A program made the position numbers and the translations under genes. Under the pieces are notes generated by a model that worked only from the letters and a program-made list of their open reading frames with translations, had not been told where the DNA came from and ran no database searches. From positions 1,178,001 through 1,242,000 of the forward strand of contig NZ_CP114882.2 of assembly GCF_027474525.2 (NCBI RefSeq): 64,000 nucleotides of DNA, given 5' to 3'. The stretch is from Flavobacterium lacustre (GTDB taxonomy: Bacteria; Bacteroidota; Bacteroidia; Flavobacteriales; Flavobacteriaceae). Positions 44,171-52,725 of this stretch are shown one piece after another. How positions within the stretch are numbered: position 1 is the stretch's first letter; every line of letters begins with the position of its first letter.

Positions 44171-44262
44171 TATTTTACTTTTGACTTTCATAAATTCATA
44201 AAAAAATAATAAAATTAAAACACATATCACATTTTATCCTCAATTCTATAATTGAATTGTAT
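44171..44262 (+). repeat. duplicated leader segment (copy of 36001-36090)
   Basis: See 36001-36090. Translated in the corresponding frame it still resembles the peptide preceding galM (LKHISHFILNSIIEL against IKQISHLKDNSIMEL), but both ATGs are lost, so here it is a 5' leader. Confidence 0.85.
44176..44183 (+). promoter_or_regulatory. -7 promoter element of the sugar symporter
   Basis: TACTTTTG (TAnnTTTG), shared with the galM promoter. It predicts a leader of about 200 nt before the ATG at 44391; within 44184-44390 I see no hairpin that would mark a riboswitch. Confidence 0.55.
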
Positions 44263-44390
44263 AGTTTCAAGCGGATATTAAATGTGATTTAGGAAAACAA
44301 AAAAGAATACAGTTTGAGTATTAAAAATAAGAAATAGCAGACGACAATAATCACATTCATTATATATTAATTTTTTAAAACAAATTACCC

Positions 44391-46076
44391 ATGAGCCAGA
44401 ACCTTGCTTTTGCAGATTATGCAGTATTTATTATCTATTTTATTGTGGTGTCCGCTTACGGATATACCATTTATCGCAAGCGCGAAAAAAACGAACATGA
44501 TGCCAAAGCTTATTTTCTTGCAGAAGGAACTTTGACATGGTGGGCTATTGGAGCTTCATTAATTGCTTCTAACATTTCTGCTGAACAATTTATCGGAATG
44601 AGTGGAGAGGGATTCTTTTTAGGAGTGGCTGTTGCTGCTTATGAGTGGATTGCTGCGATTGCTCTGATTATTGTTGCGGTTTGGTTTATTCCTGTTTATT
44701 TAAAAAACAAGATTTACACCATGCCTCAGTTTTTGAAAACCAGATATAACGAATCTACGGCTTTGATTATGGCTGTTTTTTGGTTGTTTTTATATGTATT
44801 TGTAAACTTAACTTCTATTTTATATTTAGGAGCTGTTGCTATTAATGGATTAGCTGGTGGAGAATATCTGCATGCTATTATGATTGGTTTGGCGCTTTTT
44901 GCCTTATTAATTTCTTTAGGAGGAATGAAAGTGGTGGCGTATACTGATGTAATTCAAGTAGCGGTTTTGATTATTGGTGGATTGGTTACTTCGTATATTG
45001 CTTTGACTACAGTTGGACAATATTTTGGAGTTGGCGAAAATGCTATTGCAGGTTTCAAAGTATTGATGGAAAAAGCTCCGGAACATTTCAAAATGATTAT
45101 ACCGGAACCAACTGCGACTTCTTCTCAATTAGAAATCAACAAATATCTTACTTTTCCTGGGATGATGTCTTATTTAGCGGGTATCTGGATTATCAATCTT
45201 AATTATTGGGGTTGTAATCAGTACATTACGCAAAGAGCTTTGGGAGCTGATTTACAAACTGCCCGTACTGGTATTTTGTTTGCAGGGATGTTGAAATTAT
45301 TAATGCCGGTAATCGTAATGTTACCAGGTATTGCAGCTTATGTTTTATACGAAAATGGACATTTACCACAATTAGTTGGAGGAAAAGACGGAGCCTATTC
45401 TGCTATGTTAACATTCCTTCCAACAGGTTTAAAAGGATTGTCTGTTGCAGCTTTAACGGCAGCGATTGTAGCTTCTTTGGCCGGAAAAGTAAACAGTATT
45501 TCGACTATTTATACATTAGACGTGCATAAAAAATACATTCAAAAAAATGCTACCGACAGAGCTCAGGTAAATATCGGAAGATATGCTGTTTTTGCTGCAA
45601 TGCTTCTTGCGGTTATGTTTACTTGGAATGATTTACTTGGAATTGGTGGTGTAGGTGGATTTACATACATTCAAAAATATACAGGATTTATTAGTCCTGG
45701 TGTATTTGCTATGTTCTTCCTTGGAATGTTCTGGAAAAGAACAACTGGTACAGCTGCGATTGTTGGTGTAATTGCCGGTTTCTTATTGTCAGTTCTATTC
45801 AATGAACTTGCACCTTCATTGTTCGGAAATGAGACATTGTTGTATACGGCTTACGCCAATGGAAAAGGTGGTTTCGAAATACCATTCCATATTTGTATGG
45901 GATTATCATTTGTGTTTACCATGCTTCTTATGATTGCCATAAGTTTTGCCGGACCAAAAGTGAATCCGAAAGCATTTGAACTAGATACTGAAATGTTTAA
46001 GGTAAAACCGCAAACAACAGTATTAATTGTAATAACACTATTGATTATTTTTGCTTTGTACGTTAAGTTCTGGTAA
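44391..46076 (+). CDS. sodium/sugar symporter (SSS family, SGLT-like)
   Basis: 561 residues, about 14 hydrophobic helices. Family signatures: AYFLAEGTLTWWAIGASLIASNISAEQFIGMSGEGF near the N-terminus and NYWGCNQYITQRALGA in the middle, typical of galactose/glucose/arabinose SGLT members. It imports a monosaccharide across the inner membrane with sodium. It sits behind the galactan operon yet carries the AraR-like operator plus a galM-type core promoter, so arabinose, galactose or both are candidate substrates. In Bacteroides the arabinose transporter of the AraR regulon also belongs to this family (as I recall). Confidence 0.92.
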   Translation: MSQNLAFADYAVFIIYFIVVSAYGYTIYRKREKNEHDAKAYFLAEGTLTWWAIGASLIASNISAEQFIGMSGEGFFLGVAVAAYEWIAAIALIIVAVWFIPVYLKNKIYTMPQFLKTRYNESTALIMAVFWLFLYVFVNLTSILYLGAVAINGLAGGEYLHAIMIGLALFALLISLGGMKVVAYTDVIQVAVLIIGGLVTSYIALTTVGQYFGVGENAIAGFKVLMEKAPEHFKMIIPEPTATSSQLEINKYLTFPGMMSYLAGIWIINLNYWGCNQYITQRALGADLQTARTGILFAGMLKLLMPVIVMLPGIAAYVLYENGHLPQLVGGKDGAYSAMLTFLPTGLKGLSVAALTAAIVASLAGKVNSISTIYTLDVHKKYIQKNATDRAQVNIGRYAVFAAMLLAVMFTWNDLLGIGGVGGFTYIQKYTGFISPGVFAMFFLGMFWKRTTGTAAIVGVIAGFLLSVLFNELAPSLFGNETLLYTAYANGKGGFEIPFHICMGLSFVFTMLLMIAISFAGPKVNPKAFELDTEMFKVKPQTTVLIVITLLIIFALYVKFW

Positions 46077-46100
46077 AAATTAATAGACTTACTTTATTGA

Positions 46101-46140
46101 AAAGTGTGAAACTGAATTCGTTTAGTTTCACACTTTTTTT
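46101..46140. terminator. bidirectional terminator between the symporter gene and umuD
   Basis: A perfect 13-bp stem (46101-46113 with 46124-46136) with a 10-nt loop, then T7 on the plus strand. Its right arm overlaps the last codons of the convergent umuD. Confidence 0.88.
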
Positions 46141-46568
46141 ATGACATAAGTTACGATTCCCCAAATGATAAGTTGGTTTTCTTCGGTGACTTTTATGGGA
46201 GAATAATTGGAGTTTTCCGGCATCAGGTACAAACAGTCTTTTTCGAGTTGAATGCGTTTTACGGTAAATTCTCCGTCAATAAAACAAATAGCAATTTTGT
46301 TGTTTTTTGGTTCTAAACTACGATCAACAACCAGAACATCTTTGTCATTTATACCGGCATCTATCATTGAATTTCCTTTGACTTTGATGTAAAAAGTAGC
46401 CAGTGGATTATCGCTTAATACTTTATTTAAATCAATATTAGATTCCATAAAATCAGCAGCAGGCGATGGAAATCCTGCCGAAACCCCTTCCTTAATAAAA
46501 GGAATTTGCATGTCGCTTTCAAAATCGGGGCGATAGAAGGTTAGCTTAGGTACTTTTTTTATAGACAT
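46128..46568 (-). CDS. umuD: UmuD-like translesion protein (S24 self-cleaving peptidase)
   Basis: 146 residues. Self-cleavage site probably A31-G32 in SAGFPSPAADF; catalytic dyad S67 (VKGNSMID) and K104 (FTVKRIQ). After RecA-stimulated cleavage it activates the UmuC polymerase. It overlaps umuC by 10 bp on the same strand, which fixes the pair as one operon. I could not find a LexA-type box upstream of umuC; Bacteroidetes boxes are poorly known to me. Confidence 0.95.
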   Translation of the reverse strand: MSIKKVPKLTFYRPDFESDMQIPFIKEGVSAGFPSPAADFMESNIDLNKVLSDNPLATFYIKVKGNSMIDAGINDKDVLVVDRSLEPKNNKIAICFIDGEFTVKRIQLEKDCLYLMPENSNYSPIKVTEENQLIIWGIVTYVIKKV

Positions 46569-47833
46569 TTTATTTCGAGAATCTGGTTAAAATTAGTACT
46601 GTATCTTGGTGACAAATGATTCTGATTCATATTCCAGGTTAAGCTTAAATTCTGGGTGGCCAATTTTACTTTTTTATCTCCAATTTTTTTATTCAGATGA
46701 TCCATTGCTTTCATTAAAGCCAGATGTTTCGGATTTTCTTCTTCAAATAATTGCAGTTGTTTTTTGTTTTCATCAATAAGCTCTGTCACAATAACGCCGG
46801 CTTTTTTGAACTTTATATTTTCATTTCCTTGATGCAATTTTTTCAGCATTGCTATAGCTGTATTCGAAATCGTTAAGGTTGAATTGGTGGCATAAGGCAA
46901 AGTTACAGCCATATTAAAATAATATTTTGAAGCTTGTATCGAATGTCGGTCAATTACTAATAGTACAATTATAGTATGACAGCAGGTGTTTTGCTTTCTC
47001 AATTTCTCTGCGCAAACGGCTGCAAAAGTGGCTACTCGTTCCCTGAGTAAATCAAAATCAGCAATTTGTTTTGGGAAGCTTCGGGTGATAGCAATACTTT
47101 TCTTTTGGTCTGCAACAGGTTCTAAGTTTAAAACTGATTTTCCTTCTAATTCACATTTTAGACGAAGACCAATAACACCCATTTCTTTTTTAATCCAACT
47201 TTCGTGTTGCGGTTGTATGAAGTCAAATGCAGTATTAATATTTCTAAGTTTTGCTTTTTTTGTTGTTCGGTAACCAATGCCCCAAACGTCTTCAATTTTT
47301 GTCCACTTCAGGGCTTTGATTCGTTTTTCTTCGCTGTCAATTACATAAACGCCTTTTGTCCTGTTTTGAAATTTCTTAGCAATTTTATTGGCTACTTTTG
47401 ACAATGCCTTTGTTTCGGCAAAGCCAATACAAACCGGAATTCCAACCCATTTTTGTACGCGGGTTTTCATCTGAAGTCCGTAATCTTCATAATCTAGGAT
47501 GTTGAGACCGTCAAAATTCAAAAAGGCTTCGTCGATGCTGTAGATTTCAACATTGGGTGTAAATTGATTTAAAATAGCCATAACACGATTACTTAAATCA
47601 CCGTACAGCGCATAATTAGAAGAGAAAACCTGAATCTTTTTTTCTTTCACCAAGTCTCTAATTTTGAATATTGGCGCACCCATAGGAACTCCTGCAGCTT
47701 TAGCTTCGTCGCTTCTTGAAATCACACAGCCATCATTATTGGATAATATGGCAACTGGTTTTCCTACGAATTGAGGTTGAAAAACCCTTTCGCAGGAAGC
47801 ATAAAAATTATTACAATCGACTAAAGCATACAT
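46559..47833 (-). CDS. umuC: DNA polymerase V catalytic subunit UmuC (Y-family)
   Basis: 424 residues. Starts MYALVDCNNFYASCERVFQP; palm motif VEIYSIDEAFLNFDG holds the acidic catalytic residues; VWGIGYRTTKKAKLRNINTAFDFI is the helix-hairpin-helix region; the C-terminal little-finger and tail follow. It copies past damaged bases together with UmuD'. Housekeeping-like composition and an intact pair suggest a working SOS mutagenesis module. Confidence 0.96.
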   Translation of the reverse strand: MYALVDCNNFYASCERVFQPQFVGKPVAILSNNDGCVISRSDEAKAAGVPMGAPIFKIRDLVKEKKIQVFSSNYALYGDLSNRVMAILNQFTPNVEIYSIDEAFLNFDGLNILDYEDYGLQMKTRVQKWVGIPVCIGFAETKALSKVANKIAKKFQNRTKGVYVIDSEEKRIKALKWTKIEDVWGIGYRTTKKAKLRNINTAFDFIQPQHESWIKKEMGVIGLRLKCELEGKSVLNLEPVADQKKSIAITRSFPKQIADFDLLRERVATFAAVCAEKLRKQNTCCHTIIVLLVIDRHSIQASKYYFNMAVTLPYATNSTLTISNTAIAMLKKLHQGNENIKFKKAGVIVTELIDENKKQLQLFEEENPKHLALMKAMDHLNKKIGDKKVKLATQNLSLTWNMNQNHLSPRYSTNFNQILEIKCL

Positions 47834-47980
47834 GCTGTAAAATTACGGAATCGTGTCGTATGGTTTTGGAAAACGAAAGTTAATTTTTGGAACTGTTGAT
47901 AAGTAAAACAGATTCAATTTTAAGAAATATAAATCAATTTTGCAACATATATTAGTATTGAAGGAAATAGAGTTGTTCTA

Positions 47981-48853
47981 TTATTTCAATACTGAGCGCA
48001 GTTCCTGACGGTATTGTGAAGCACTTTTCCCCGTAAACTCTTTGAATGATTTATTAAAATAACTGAAATTGTTAAATCCGCTTTCGTAACAAATTTCCGT
48101 GATGCTTATGGGTTTTTCGGCCAGTAGCTTTGATGCATGAACCAAGCGGTAATCATTCACAAATTTGGTAAACGTTTTATTAGTAATTTTTTTGAAATAC
48201 CGACAAAAAGAAGGCACAGTCATACTCACCAAAACAGCAACTTCCTCTAAGGTGATGGCTTCTTGAAAATGATCTTTCACATGATTGAAAACAGTATTAA
48301 TTCGGTCGTTATCCTGCATTTGCATTTCCATAGAAAATCCCTCGGCGTTGAGTACTTTAAATTCTTCGGATAATTCCAGTTCATTTAAGATGGCTAGTAA
48401 GCTCAATAGTTTCTCTAATTGCGACTGGCCATCCATAGCTTCAATTTTGTGGCCTATTATTTTCTTGGTTTCTCCACCAAATGCTATTCCTGCTTTGGCT
48501 TGATCAAATAGGTTTCGAATATTTTTCATTTCTGAAATATCAAAAAAATCATTTCCCAGAAAGTCCGGTTTCATTTGAATCACGGTTTCATTTGTGTTGC
48601 CGGTTTGTTCATTAGTGAATCCACAGTGCGGCAAATTACTTCCAATTAATATAAGGTCGCCGTCATTATAATAGGAAACATGGCTTCCTACTTGTCGTTT
48701 GCCGGAGCCTCCGTTTATATAAACCAATTCGATTTCGGGATGATAATGCCAGAGGTGCGCTTTGCTATTGGCATTTTCTACATATTTAGAAAACGAAAAG
48801 GAACTACCAAAAGATGGTGTTATGATTTCTAAGGTTGGTTGTATTACTTTCAT
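47981..48853 (-). CDS. AraC-family transcriptional regulator with cupin sensor
   Basis: 290 residues. N-terminal cupin-like domain (about 25-110: LWHYHPEIELVYINGGSGKRQVGSHVSYYNDGDLILIGSNLPH) and a C-terminal double helix-turn-helix (about 190-285: ITLEEVAVLVSMTVPSFCRYFKKITNKTFTKFVNDYRLVHASKLLAEKPISITEICYESGFNNFSYFNKSFKEFTGKSASQYR). Such proteins often sense sugars, but the neighbours do not reveal the target: it lies alone between umuC and a divergent secreted-protein gene. Despite its family name there is no reason to call it the arabinose regulator. Confidence 0.93.
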   Translation of the reverse strand: MKVIQPTLEIITPSFGSSFSFSKYVENANSKAHLWHYHPEIELVYINGGSGKRQVGSHVSYYNDGDLILIGSNLPHCGFTNEQTGNTNETVIQMKPDFLGNDFFDISEMKNIRNLFDQAKAGIAFGGETKKIIGHKIEAMDGQSQLEKLLSLLAILNELELSEEFKVLNAEGFSMEMQMQDNDRINTVFNHVKDHFQEAITLEEVAVLVSMTVPSFCRYFKKITNKTFTKFVNDYRLVHASKLLAEKPISITEICYESGFNNFSYFNKSFKEFTGKSASQYRQELRSVLK

Positions 48854-48994
48854 AATTCCATAAGTTTAGAATTTGGATAAAATTAACCAAAATAGATGTA
48901 ATATTGTCATATTTTAACCTAAAACGTTTTCGTAAAAGGTAATATAGAACACAAAATGGGAAATACTGTGTTATAGATGATTGATCTATTGCTC

Positions 48995-49002
48995 TAAATT
49001 TG
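48995..49002 (+). promoter_or_regulatory. -7 element upstream of the secreted protein gene
   Basis: TAAATTTG matches TAnnTTTG, 37 bp before the ATG at 49040. Confidence 0.5.
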
Positions 49003-49039
49003 TAACAGATAAAAGATTATAAATCTAAAAAGAACGATT

Positions 49040-49633
49040 ATGAAAAATTTTTTAAAACTTAGTTTAATATTTGCTTTAATATTAACTGCTATTAGTGCAC
49101 AAGCTGGAGAAGCTGATTTTTCACTTAACGTGAAAAAAGAGAAAGGAAAAACAGTAAGTTTTGCTTTAAATGAAGTAAAAAATATTGAGTTATCTATTTA
49201 TGATACAAGCGATAAATTAATTCATACAGAACGTATTAGCTCAAATGGTCATATTAATAGAACTTACGATCTTGCTGCTTTACCTGAAGGAACATATTAT
49301 TTAGAAGCAGAAACAGAAATGAAAATTGCAAAATATGCAATTACAGTTGTTGGTGAAACAGCTACATTATCTGATTTAGCGCTTTCTGAAGTATACAAAC
49401 CAATAGTGTTAAACAATAATGGGAAAGTGTCGTTAAGTATTTTAAATTTAGACAAATCTCCAGTTAGTGTTTTGATTTACGATACGGATGGGAATGAGGT
49501 TTACAACAATGTTTTTGAAGGACAACAAACTGTAGACAAGTTTTTTGATATAACTAGTGTACCACGTGAGAAGTATACTTTTGTAATGTCATATGATAAT
49601 AAAACATTTACTGAAACAGTAGCTGTAAGATAG
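49040..49633 (+). CDS. secreted beta-sandwich protein of unknown function
   Basis: 197 residues with a signal peptide (MKNFLKLSLIFALILTAISAQA). The mature part looks like two similar beta domains: each has a block such as NIELSIYDTSDKLIHTERI...TYDLAALPEGTYYLEAE and PVSVLIYDTDGNEVYNNVF...FFDITSVPREKYTFVMSY. This pattern resembles the C-terminal sorting-type domains and DUF3244-like domains of Bacteroidetes, but here the domain makes up the whole protein. Function unknown; an adhesin-like or envelope role is possible. Own promoter and terminator, so a single-gene unit. Confidence 0.75.
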   Translation: MKNFLKLSLIFALILTAISAQAGEADFSLNVKKEKGKTVSFALNEVKNIELSIYDTSDKLIHTERISSNGHINRTYDLAALPEGTYYLEAETEMKIAKYAITVVGETATLSDLALSEVYKPIVLNNNGKVSLSILNLDKSPVSVLIYDTDGNEVYNNVFEGQQTVDKFFDITSVPREKYTFVMSYDNKTFTETVAVR

Positions 49634-49656
49634 TTATTAAAATAAAATTGTAGTAA

Positions 49657-49689
49657 TTAAAACAGCTCTTTAACGGAGCTGTTTTTTTT
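49657..49689. terminator. terminator after the secreted protein gene (bidirectional)
   Basis: AAAACAGCTC (49659-49668) pairs with GAGCTGTTTT (49676-49685), followed by T on the plus strand. It also lies 5 bp beyond the end of the convergent oxidoreductase gene, with A run upstream, so it may serve both. Confidence 0.88.
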
Positions 49690-49693
49690 GTTT

Positions 49694-50686
49694 TCATATA
49701 TTTCCTGTTATTTTATCCATAACCCAGTTGGTATGGGCTGCTGTAAAACCATTTGATGGATGTGTGCTATTACCTAATAGATGTTCCCTCATTTGTTGTA
49801 CATGATACAACTGAATATTCTCTGGATGCTCTATGTCTAAAGCAGTTTCTCCTTCTTCGTTAGAAAGGACTAAAGGGATATTTTCAAAAACAGAGAAGAT
49901 TATTTTACCTTTACTGCCATAAATTTCTACTTTATCTTCTCGTTCATAGCAACCAAAATTCCAACTTCCGGTTCCGGTGACTCCAGTTTCATGAGCCCAA
50001 CAAGCTGTCACTGCATCTTTGGATGAATACAAACCTTGCTGATTGAGACTTATACCGGAAACCTCTTTTATATTTCCTAAAAGATGAATAAACAAATCTA
50101 ATCCATGACTGGCCAAATCATCAAAATAACCTCCAGTAGCGATCTCAGAGTCAGTTCTCCAATTGTATGTTCCTGATTTATCTTGCTCAGAAGTTGGTTT
50201 GCTCAAATGCCATCGTATATGCCTGATTTCACCAATGCTGTTGGTATCAAGCCATTTTTTTATTTGTTCAAAGCGAGGAAGTGTGCGCCTGTAATAGGCA
50301 ACAAATAAAGGGATATTTTTTTCTTCAAAAGCTTCATAAATGCTAATACAATCTTGGTAATTTGGTGCCAAAGGTTTTTCGATACAGCAAATTTTTCCGG
50401 CTATTGCCACTTTAAGTCCGTAATATTTATGAGTATCTGGTGGCGTTGCAATATATATGGCATCTATATCAGTATCATTAATTAAGTCATCGGCATTAGT
50501 ATAATATTTCTGTATGCCATGTCTTTTAGCATAATCGGCAGCTTTATCAGCATCTCTTCGCATTACTGCTTCAATTTTAAAACCTTCCGTTTTCTGGTAT
50601 GCGGGGCCACTTTTTACTTCAGTAACATTACCACATCCTATTATTCCCCAACGAATTATTTTTGGACTTTCACTTTTGTTAATCAT
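49694..50686 (-). CDS. Gfo/Idh/MocA family NAD(P)-dependent oxidoreductase
   Basis: 330 residues. N-terminal Rossmann fold with GIIGCGNVTEVKSGPA, the family Glu-Lys-Pro motif in ICCIEKPLAPNYQD and the C-terminal alpha/beta domain (GGYFDDLASHGLDLFIHLLG with the conserved Asp and His). These enzymes oxidise sugars or sugar derivatives; the substrate cannot be read from the sequence. No signal peptide. Single gene, convergent with the secreted protein gene. Confidence 0.92.
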   Translation of the reverse strand: MINKSESPKIIRWGIIGCGNVTEVKSGPAYQKTEGFKIEAVMRRDADKAADYAKRHGIQKYYTNADDLINDTDIDAIYIATPPDTHKYYGLKVAIAGKICCIEKPLAPNYQDCISIYEAFEEKNIPLFVAYYRRTLPRFEQIKKWLDTNSIGEIRHIRWHLSKPTSEQDKSGTYNWRTDSEIATGGYFDDLASHGLDLFIHLLGNIKEVSGISLNQQGLYSSKDAVTACWAHETGVTGTGSWNFGCYEREDKVEIYGSKGKIIFSVFENIPLVLSNEEGETALDIEHPENIQLYHVQQMREHLLGNSTHPSNGFTAAHTNWVMDKITGNI

Positions 50687-51015
50687 TTTTTATAGTTTTT
50701 CATATCCTTTTGCAAACAAAATAGTCTGTTCGGTATAAAGTAAATTTAAAGATTTATAGGTAAAGACAAAACATTCATCAAGGTTATTTCTCCATGGTCA
50801 GCAATAAAAAATGATTTCTAATTTTAGTTCTTTTCATTCTTAACAATAAGAAAAAATATTCGTAAAGAGAAGGTATTCTTAAAAAAAACATAAATAGTCT
50901 TTTCTTAAAAATGATATTTCGTATTTATTTTTGTTTTTTAATAAATTGATATTGAGTGTTTTAAATACCTAAAACCTGTTTGTAATTCATAAGTATGAAA
51001 CGGGTATTCAAAATT
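50687..51015. other. AT-rich intergenic stretch, no gene seen
   Basis: This is the gap between two divergent genes. It shows only AT-rich sequence with short repeats of TCTTAA and AAAATGAT. ORFs in it are short and unconvincing. The sigma-54-like promoter follows at 51016. Confidence 0.5.
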
Positions 51016-51031
51016 TTGGCACGCTACTTGG
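51016..51031 (+). promoter_or_regulatory. candidate sigma-54 promoter
   Basis: TTGGCACGCTACTTGG. The GG of the -24 box (51018-51019) and the -12 dinucleotide (51030-51031) are 10 bp apart, and TTGGCACG matches the RpoN consensus fully; the -12 box reads TTGG instead of TTGC. It lies 73 bp before the ATG at 51104. Confidence 0.5.
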
Positions 51032-51103
51032 ATATACCGAATCAAATAAATATAGCGAAAGCCGAAAAGCTCAAGAGTAGGCAAAACATAAATTGTATTG
51101 ATT

Positions 51104-51772
51104 ATGAAAAAAATTACCTTTTTAGTAGCTAGTATCTTTCTTATTGGAAGTGGTGTAGCGAATGCAACAGAAAAAACCAATTTTTCTCATGAGAGAGGAT
51201 TGCCTGTTGATGTTAGAAATGCGGAACCAATTGTATTCACCGAAAGAGGAATCGAGTTTTTTGTGTTTCCTGACGGACAATTTGATTTTAATACACGCCC
51301 ATCAAGTGGTAACGATATGTATTATAAATCAACAAAAGCGAAAGTTGTAAATAGAACATATGGTGCGCCTTCAAATTCTCGAAACCAAAATTACGGTATA
51401 AAAGTGCAACATGATAATTCAGGAAAAGTAAGACGTATTGGAAATGTATTTATTAACTACGATGCATATAATAGAATTAAACGAGTTGGTTCAGTATATA
51501 TGTCTTACAATCGTTTTGCTTTAGAACAAGTTGGCGGATTACAAATTATTTATAATCGTCGTGGTCAAATTGTTGATTTTATTGGGAACGTAAAAGGACG
51601 TAGAGCCTATGAATACAGCCAAAACAATTATGGCAATAATGATCAGGATTATGGAAATAACCAAAATTCAAATGATGAGGATCAATACTATTATAGAACT
51701 ACAGGAGCAAAAACTAAGGTTCAAAGTACAAAAGTAACCGGGAGTTTAGATATTAGAGTAGATAAAAGATAA
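51104..51772 (+). CDS. exported hypothetical protein
   Basis: 222 residues from ATG 51104 (a TTG six bases upstream is also in frame). Signal peptide MKKITFLVASIFLIGSGVANA. The mature protein has repeated strands (VRRIGNVFINYDAYNRIKRVGSVYMSYNRFALEQVGGLQIIYNRRGQIVDFIGNV), a nearly regular R-x-G-x-hydrophobic-x-Y-x-x-x-x-x pattern of about 20 residues that suggests stacked beta hairpins. The tail is rich in Asn, Tyr, Asp and Gly (about 172-195). I know such proteins only as conserved hypotheticals in Flavobacteria. Possibly under sigma-54 control, with a terminator behind it. Confidence 0.75.
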   Translation: MKKITFLVASIFLIGSGVANATEKTNFSHERGLPVDVRNAEPIVFTERGIEFFVFPDGQFDFNTRPSSGNDMYYKSTKAKVVNRTYGAPSNSRNQNYGIKVQHDNSGKVRRIGNVFINYDAYNRIKRVGSVYMSYNRFALEQVGGLQIIYNRRGQIVDFIGNVKGRRAYEYSQNNYGNNDQDYGNNQNSNDEDQYYYRTTGAKTKVQSTKVTGSLDIRVDKR

Positions 51773-51796
51773 TAATTTTGTATAATTGGTTAGTTA

Positions 51797-51834
51797 AAAA
51801 GTCCCGTTGGTATTGGTATCAACGGGACTTTTGT
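51797..51834. terminator. bidirectional terminator
   Basis: A perfect 13-bp stem AAAAGTCCCGTTG (51797-51809) / CAACGGGACTTTT (51820-51832) between the convergent hypothetical and DsbA-like genes. Confidence 0.92.
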
Positions 51835-51854
51835 TTTAAGTTATTTCTTGTTTT

Positions 51855-52571
51855 TTAGTCACAACCATTAATGTCACAACTATTCTCGGCATTTGTATTT
51901 AATACCGTTATTTTCGATTCAAAATTTCCTTCTTCCCACACTTTTTCTAATGTTTTCAAGAAAGTAGTTGCGTGTTGCGCTCCGGAAACAGCATATTTAT
52001 TATCGAAAACAAAAAAAGGAACACCTTGCACGCCAATTGAATTAGCTTCTTTGATATCCTCTTTTACTTCTTTTGCGAAAGCATCAGAATGTAATACGTT
52101 TTGAATTTCTTCGGTCTCCAGTCCAACTTCTAGTCCTAATGCGGTTAATGTGTTTAAATCATTAACGTTCTTTCCTTCGGTCAAATAGGCCTTAAACAAT
52201 AATTCTTCTAAGTTATTTGCCAAATCGTACTTTTTTGCTAAATGCAACAAACGATGTGCATGAAATGAATTGGCTAAAATTGCTTTTTCAAAATGAAAAT
52301 CCAATCCGGCATTTTTTGCATTTTGGGTCATGTTATCGAGCATTTCTTGTGCCCAATCCTTGTCTTTTCTATACTTTTCTGCTAGATGTTCTACCATGTT
52401 GTCCTCAGGAGTTGCAATGAAACCAGCATCTAATTGAAAGCTTTTCCATTCAATAGTAACAGAATCTTTATGCTCAAAATGTTGAAGTGCTTCTTCAATT
52501 CTTCTTTTTCCTATGTAACAAAACGGACACATGATATCCGACCAGATTTGTATGTTTAATGTGTTTTGCAT
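51855..52571 (-). CDS. DsbA family oxidoreductase (FrnE-like)
   Basis: 238 residues, no signal peptide, so cytoplasmic. Thioredoxin-fold with active-site C15-P-F-C18 (SDIMCPFCYIGKRRIEEAL), a helical insertion, and the cis-Pro loop in IGVQGVPFFVFDNKYAVSGAQ. This matches the FrnE/DSBA-like (PF01323) branch, which handles thiol-disulfide exchange under oxidative stress in some bacteria. The C-terminus ends with two extra cysteines (NSCDINGCD), a possible third redox or metal site. Candidate -7 box TAGTTTTG at 52614-52621 (minus). Confidence 0.92.
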   Translation of the reverse strand: MQNTLNIQIWSDIMCPFCYIGKRRIEEALQHFEHKDSVTIEWKSFQLDAGFIATPEDNMVEHLAEKYRKDKDWAQEMLDNMTQNAKNAGLDFHFEKAILANSFHAHRLLHLAKKYDLANNLEELLFKAYLTEGKNVNDLNTLTALGLEVGLETEEIQNVLHSDAFAKEVKEDIKEANSIGVQGVPFFVFDNKYAVSGAQHATTFLKTLEKVWEEGNFESKITVLNTNAENSCDINGCD

Positions 52572-52670
52572 GAACTGAAAAATTATTTTTGTTGTAAAAT
52601 TGAGTTATAATCACAAAACTAATCAATTCGGTTTGTAGCTTTTGTACTTTTAAGTTTTTTTTAATAAACC

Positions 52671-52707
52671 AAAAAACCATCAAAATTACTCTTGATGGTT
52701 TTTTTAT
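52671..52707 (-). terminator. terminator at the end of the nuo operon
   Basis: AACCATCAA (52675-52683) pairs with TTGATGGTT (52692-52700), extended by A/T runs on both sides. It is 19 bp beyond the nuoN stop codon and T-rich on both strands. Confidence 0.85.
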
Positions 52708-52725
52708 ATTTTATTAAAAAGGATT

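Noticed and set aside
44184..44390. Riboswitch in the 200-nt leader of the symporter
   Set aside because: No conserved stem or known sensor motif could be seen; the long leader is explained by the duplicated galM leader.
47981..48853. AraC-family gene as the arabinose regulator of the locus
   Set aside because: It is 30 kb from the ara genes across unrelated genes, while an AraR-like Nudix regulator lies beside susC with a matching operator in its own promoter.
50938..51180. 80-residue minus-strand ORF in the gap before the exported protein
   Set aside because: It overlaps the sigma-54-like promoter and the start of the exported protein gene on the other strand; no family signal.
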